64,000 nt of DNA from Metridium senile (taxonomy: Eukaryota; Cnidaria; Anthozoa; Actiniaria; Metridiidae): contig OX459109.1 of NCBI GenBank assembly GCA_949775045.1, positions 631,990 to 695,989 of the forward strand, given 5' to 3'. The position numbers and the translations under genes are program-made. Under the pieces are notes generated by a model, which did not search any database, was not told the DNA's origin, and worked only from the letters and a program-made list of their open reading frames with translations. Shown here in pieces: positions 58,439-64,000 of this stretch. Each line of letters begins with the position of its first letter. Within the stretch, counting starts at the first letter, position 1.

Positions 58439-59275
58439 ATGGACAAGTCATACGGTGTTTATCAGGAAGACTATCCTGAAGGGTCAGAAGATGTAATAAA
58501 CAGCACTAAAGCACCAACATCAAGTACTAATCAAGACAAATCATCTTATGAAGAAGGCAAGACCGAGAAGGACTACGCCAGTGATACAACTGGCTGTGAG
58601 AGTTCTGATAGTAAGAAAATCCGTACGCAGCGCAAATCACGTCGACGTCCACCGTATTCTTATATTGCACTAATAGCCATGGCGATACAGAACGCACCCG
58701 AAAAACGCCTGACATTGGACGGGATCTGCAAGTTCATTCGTGATAGGTTCCCTTTTTACAGGGAGACGTACCCTTCATGGAAAATCTGCATTCGCAACAA
58801 TCTCTCGTTGAACGATTGTTTTATTAAGACCGGGATAAAATCAGATGAGCCTTTGAAAGGCAACTACTGGGCTTTAGATCCAGAAAGCTACAGCATGTTT
58901 GAAAATGGTAGCTTCTTGAGACGCAAGACACGCTTTAAAAAGCAAGAAAGAAACGGGGGCGACGGTAAAGTCAATACAAGTGAAAGTAGCAGGCCTTTCT
59001 CGTCGTTAGATTTGCACTCAATGTATCTAAGCAGCCCTTTACTACCCACCTCGTACTCATTCAGTCCACTGGAAGCTCCTAAACTGTCGGCCTTACCACC
59101 CTATCTACCGGCGTTACACTACTACAGCTCGCCAAGCACCATGTCTACATCAGAAGGGTTATTCCTGCATTCTTCACAGCTTCCTCTATTGCCCTCATAC
59201 TATCAGCATCTCAACTGCCAACAGTGTAGTTACTGTGAAAACTCGAAACATCTTAACCCATATGTACGAATATAG
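58439..59275 (+). CDS. foxQ2: FoxQ2-type forkhead transcription factor
   Basis: Intronless, 278 aa, nuclear DNA-binding regulator. The forkhead domain (about residues 70-168) has [51 protein letters not shown] and [16 protein letters not shown]. The last motif and the GIC.FI segment are typical of FoxQ2, a subfamily used in apical/aboral patterning in cnidarians and other animals. In the recognition helix the usual WQNSIRHNLSLN reads [12 protein letters not shown], so the base-contacting Asn and His are Ile116 and Asn120. The C-terminal part is rich in Ser, Pro, Leu and Tyr. No clear eh1 motif is visible. Start ATG 58439 follows an acceptor-like site five bases upstream, so a 5' UTR intron is possible. 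A lineage-specific FoxQ2 paralogue is the best reading. Confidence 0.9.
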   Translation: MDKSYGVYQEDYPEGSEDVINSTKAPTSSTNQDKSSYEEGKTEKDYASDTTGCESSDSKKIRTQRKSRRRPPYSYIALIAMAIQNAPEKRLTLDGICKFIRDRFPFYRETYPSWKICIRNNLSLNDCFIKTGIKSDEPLKGNYWALDPESYSMFENGSFLRRKTRFKKQERNGGDGKVNTSESSRPFSSLDLHSMYLSSPLLPTSYSFSPLEAPKLSALPPYLPALHYYSSPSTMSTSEGLFLHSSQLPLLPSYYQHLNCQQCSYCENSKHLNPYVRI

Positions 59276-60868
59276 AAACCAACACTCCTATAATGGACTT
59301 TATATAATTAGTTAATGTAAAAAATATTGAAATTCTACTTATTTATAGTCACAGTTATGTATTGTATAAATCGCACGTTACCAATTTAGATCACTATTTG
59401 AACTGTGTGTTCGTTAAGAAAAACGATAACATTTACATCAGATAAGAAAGTTACTTTCTTGTAACATTAAGATAAACAATCGTCTTCTAAGGAAGACAAG
59501 AACAAAGTAAGCTATGCTTTGAAACAAAGACTTGAACAGTCAGTGAAAAAACTGCAAGAAACAGCGTCTGTATCCAAGACAGTTTGAAAACGCCATGGGG
59601 TCCCCTATTACTGCTATAAATGAACAATTTTAATAAGCTAAAAGACTATCAAACTGACAGGGTAGTTTAGGGGGCTATTCATGAAGTTCTTAACTCCGCA
59701 TGTTTACTGACAAGATAAAAAAAAACATTTATAGGATAAACTGCGCGCTTAGTCGGGCTAACCATTCTATTATAAATCACTCTATTCACGTAGGTTATTA
59801 AACAACCAAGCTTGTTATTAGACAAGCAATAAAATAGGATGTTATCAAAAACGAGGAGTTGGAGTTTTCTTTGTCTAGAGGTCGGAAATGAACGTTTTTC
59901 TTTTTCAATGACTATGTTTTTTATTTCCAACACGGCAGTCGACGGAAAACAGAATTCCGGTTATTTTGTTATTTGCTAGTCCCCTCGGTGTCTCAATAGT
60001 TAAATCCAAAGAAAAATAACTAACGAGTTGACTATAAAAGAAGAACAGTGCCACATAAAGGGCACCCTCTTCATCTTGTTTATTCAACTAAACTTGACAA
60101 GTACCTCATCACAAAAGAACATTTGACCAACGCAACACAAATCCCTAAAGGCGTAATTTCAATTCTCCACTTCAAACTTTTTAAACGGCCAATTAATTAT
60201 TTTCGAATTGGATTTTCCCAACAGTTGGAGTCCAAGCTAGAATATACGAAAAATGCAAGCAAGCCGGTTTGTTTTGCCTTTAAGGGTGGGTATTATGCTC
60301 TACCGCGATGCGTTTTGAAATTCTTCGGTTGTTTAACACTAAGCTTGACTATGATTTAGTTTTGTTCTTTTATACTGAACAGCAGAGTAATATCTATGAA
60401 CCAGCAAGGGGTGTAACGCCATGCTGGGCGCGTTCTAGCCACCCCGCTCCGTAAAGCTAAGGTATGAGACCCCCATAGAAGTGTTTATTGCGCCTTAAAT
60501 CACTCGTTCTAACTACCTTCAAGAGACAATATTATTGATGACAAGTTACGATAGTATAATAGCCATCAACTGTTGCTATCACCAAGCTGTTAGTATCGGA
60601 GTCTTTGCTGGGGATCCAATCCAAACAATAACTATATATACACAAAACTTGTAAATATACTAAAAATGTCTTATTTCACGCATGAAGTCATCTCTTACAA
60701 AGTGCGGTTTTGGCTTTGATGTTGGAGATGCGAACTATTGGCCTACATTTATTCTTTGAAGTATTTGTTTATATATCGAATCAAGACTATATATAGTGAA
60801 CAGTCTAATGGTTATGATGGTCTGTATCAATATCCATGTATGGAGTTTGAATTTATAAACATATAAAC
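59276..60868. other. Downstream of the forkhead gene, no gene seen
   Basis: AT-rich sequence. A 103-codon frame at 60048-60359 has no recognisable domain and lacks supporting splice context. Includes the 3' UTR of the forkhead gene; a convincing poly(A) signal was not fixed. Confidence 0.4.
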
Positions 60869-60869
60869 T

Positions 60870-61085
60870 GGCACTAAAATGATCAATGAAATTAGAATTT
60901 TACAACAAAATATATACATATATACATACACTAGCACTAAAATGATCAATGAAATTAGAATTTTACAACGATATATATACATATATACACTGGCACTAAA
61001 ATGGTCAATGAAATTAGAATTTTACAACGAAATATATACATATATACACTGGCACTAAAATGGTAAATGAAATTAGAATTTTACA
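60870..61085 (+). repeat. About 60-bp tandem repeat, four units
   Basis: Units with ggcactaaaatgatcaatga, aattagaattttacaac and atatatacatatatacact. The last runs into the Rep-A copy. Confidence 0.93.
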
Positions 61086-61106
61086 CTTTACGGCTTCACT
61101 CTTGTC

Positions 61107-61257
61107 TCAGAGATATAAATAGAAACTAGCGAGTAAACTAGTATAGGCTGCGTCGGTGTTTGATATAAACGATAGGTAATAGAATGAAATTTGTAACACT
61201 GTAAAAAATGTTAACTTCACTTTACTGACCTTGCGAGCTTTACCCTTGTCTTAGAGG
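61107..61257 (-). repeat. Rep-A unit with complete left part, reverse orientation
   Basis: gaaactagcgagtaaactag, gataggtaatagaatgaaat, ttgtaacactgtaaaa, atgttaacttcactttactg, then a decayed hairpin motif (gcgagctttacccttgtc). With 56264 it gives the order of parts in the full element. Confidence 0.9.
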
Positions 61258-61546
61258 TTTTTCTTGTAATTTGTTATTACTAAATGTATAAACATATTGT
61301 AGTAATAAATTTGTAAAAATTATTATAGAACCTCCACTCAAATATAGTTTAAAAATATAGCTTTACTAAAATAATCAATAAACTTAGAAGATTGAGACTA
61401 ACGAGTTTTTATTCGCCATGAAGTTAGGCTAAATGACTATATATATGAATATTGCACTCTATATCACAGATCGTGGGATTATGTTATACTAGAAAATAAC
61501 AGTCGTTATTCCGCTAATCAATGAGCTCACCCTGTAGTACTCAGTA

Positions 61547-61830
61547 AAACATTGTAAAATTATAAAACAGCTACAAACATTGTGCCATAAATCCGGCCAA
61601 ACGTTTGCTGTCGAAATGTTCTTATATCATGTATTTTTTCATGTACCATTAAACTTGGTACAGTTATCAATATACGAACTAAATGCTTCAGTAACATTTT
61701 TGTAAAATTACAAAACAGCTACAAACATTGTGTCATAAATCCGGTCAAACGTCTTCTCTAAAATGTTTTTACTTCATGTACTTTTTCATGTACTATTAAA
61801 CTTGATACAGTTATCAATGTTCGCGGATCT
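61547..61830 (+). repeat. About 135-bp tandem duplication
   Basis: Two copies (from about 61549 and 61695) with aacattg/attttgtaaaatta, aaaacagctacaaacattgt, ccataaatccgg(c/t)c and acttg(g/a)tacagttatcaat. Confidence 0.85.
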
Positions 61831-61906
61831 AAAAGCTGCAGTTATCAATATAGAAATATTGAGGTTTTAACTCGCAGTGAAGCGAGCGTTAAATATAGTG
61901 ACCCAT

Positions 61907-62060
61907 TTCACATTAGAGGACGGACAAATAACAATAATAAATGGTTCGTCTCATGTGAATTCGACAAAATAAGACGACATTTTCGTTGTATTCGCACCGT
62001 TTTCACACACGTCGACTTGTCCGTCATAAGACGATATGTCCGTCCAGACGATTTATCCGT
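61907..62060. repeat. Inverted copy of the gtccgtc-box element
   Basis: Reverse complement of the element at 32697-32868: shared tagaggacggacaaa, gaattcgacaaaataagacg and gacgatttatccgt. Confidence 0.78.
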
Positions 62061-64000
62061 ATTCTAGTTCGATTTTGTTACAAATGCGATGGCTTATAAG
62101 AATTAAAATGGCTTTATTATTTTGCAGTTTCTACAGAATATCAATGAATATTGTATATTGTTTCGACTTTACAAAATATCGAATCGAACTTTTCACTTTC
62201 ATATTCGGGGTATTGTTTGAATATGACTAGATTCGAGGGATTGTTTGAATATGACTATTCGAGGGATTGATTGAATCAGTTTTTCAACTTCTTATTTAAG
62301 AGATATCTTGAATAAATGTTTATCTTCTTCTTCTTTATTTATTGGTATAGCGGTTATAGCCGGTTAGAATCAACATTATTTGGGTGATAATTCGCTATAT
62401 AAACATCAAATGATTATTACACATCGACTGAGCTGAACAAAGTAAACAGACTATTTAAAAACACTTTAATTTGTAAATAAACTCTAACCAAAAAAGGCTG
62501 CGGATTAATCATTAAGAAACCTGATATCGATTCAATCAAAAAACACACTTGTACCAGAAAGTTTTACTTGTAAGAATTAAACCATGTACTGACCCATGTA
62601 AATATTACAAGGTAAATATTACTTTTTTCAAAAATTACAACTAAATATTCGCTTATATTAGAAACGCAAAAAGTCATTTTTGTTTTTCCTCGAAATGTTT
62701 GATGTCTTTAATATTTTTTTTAAATATTTTTAAGAAGACTAATTCAAAACGTATTTTGAAGTAAATTAAGTAATAACACTACAGTCTTGAGATGGCGATA
62801 CTTCTAAGCAACAATGATTTCAGGTCGTACACGATTTAATTTTGACAAGACAAAAAGTTGGAGCTCAATACTAATATAAACTACTTGAAATTGCAATTTT
62901 TAGAGTACATACTCTACAGTAATCAATATTGAACAAAGTAAATACACATCTACTTGTGTCACTAGGTTACTTTAAAACCATCTCTATTTCTATGTCTATA
63001 AATAACCCATTCTTTACTAGCGAAAGGGGGATTTGATCTGAACAATACCTAAGCTTACACATGACTATGATTTATATTTTGCCTTTGATTGTTGATTACT
63101 AGTGAAATGTCTTTGCCAGCCCACTAAAGAATCCTAACAATCGATCAATAAGACTCCAGGCTAAACCTTTGTCACAGCCCAGCGATTCTCGATAATGACC
63201 CAATTTAGTAAATTCTTTGAGAACCATTAACAATATTGGAACTGGTCATTGTTAGTTGAGCTTGGTGGCGTTCAATTAAAATCCCTCTACCCACCCACCC
63301 CCTAATTATCTATTGTCGAGGTAAAGCAATGGGCTGGCCGTTTAGAGAACTGGATTAAAACCTTTGACAGGTCCACGCTATATTGTGATTCAATTGTACA
63401 GAGATCAGAGCTATTTTACACGAGTATTTCATTACAATAAATAATATGGCAAGCGTACAACTACTGCTTAATAGTACTGAACATCATTAAGTAACGAGAG
63501 TTTTTCCAGTTACAAAGAAATTAACTATTGATGCCAACAATTAAATGAAAGGAATCTGGAATAAGTCTTTCGTATTTTTTTCACGTCAATTTTATAATGA
63601 CTTTAATGACACGGATCATATGGTGTTTTCTCAACTACACCATTATCAAATTAACCTTCTAAATCAAATCAAGTTGAAAGCGTCTAAAAGGTTTCGTTTC
63701 TTTTAAATTCATATTCAACGATTTCATTGAGAAAAAAAACAGAAAATGTCTATTATGTGTTGAAGTGTTTTTTTCAATAACAATCGTTAATGAACTAAAA
63801 TCTCGAAATATTTTTTCCGGCTATAGGTTTGAAGTGCACTCTTTTTCCACCGTCAGTCATTTCCATTCTTCAAGAACTCACTCTTTTCATTTGAATAAAG
63901 GAAATAAGGAAAATCACTAATTTCTAGCTATGAATACTGAATTTTCTAGAAGAACTACATCGGTAATGATGTTGACTTCATATCAAACAATTTTAACATT
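62061..64000. other. Window end, no feature seen
   Basis: AT-rich sequence with no gene, array or inverted repeat that I can recognise. Confidence 0.45.

Overview
The window reads as nuclear DNA of an early-branching animal, most likely an anthozoan cnidarian (sea-anemone or coral type). The support is short-exon/intron genes, AT-rich sequence crowded with microsatellites, minisatellites and small inverted-repeat elements, and gene content dominated by a Pax cluster. Assignment to the cnidarian PaxD group (related to bilaterian Pax3/7) and to sea anemones is inference from family knowledge, not from a search.

Four paired-box genes lie head to tail on the + strand across about 43 kb. They are called Pax-A to Pax-D here: Pax-A 987-6873, Pax-B 10890-14642, Pax-C 18651-24234 and Pax-D 34266-43953. 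They share one plan: a very short first exon ending in phase 1, an exon with the paired domain and octapeptide ending in phase 1, an exon with homeodomain residues 1-46 ending in phase 0, and a last exon starting (V/I)WFSNRRA. The spliced models keep frame throughout (338, 299, 357 and 334 aa). C and D are close to each other and Pax3/7-like. A and B form a more divergent pair. A has an extra intron in the paired domain. B has kept only the N-terminal PAI half of that domain.

Downstream are a two-exon gene for a secreted protein with two internal repeats (50124-51808) and an intronless forkhead gene of FoxQ2 type (58439-59275). The forkhead gene has unusual substitutions in the DNA-recognition helix. 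No tRNA, rRNA, CRISPR array, transposase or reverse-transcriptase gene was recognised.

The rest is intron and intergenic DNA with several repeat families. Rep-A (about 95 bp units) and Rep-B (about 70 bp units) share a core hairpin. Rep-C (66 bp) gave rise to Rep-D (98 bp). Other arrays have units of 51, 128 and 143 bp. There are many MITE-like elements, and target-site duplications could be read for several. The clearest are a 1,934-bp near-perfect palindrome inserted at TTAA inside a Rep-A copy, a 121-bp element with TAA duplications inside a Rep-B unit (second copy at 30957), a 197-bp element with TTA, and a 78-bp hairpin with an exact 10-bp duplication.
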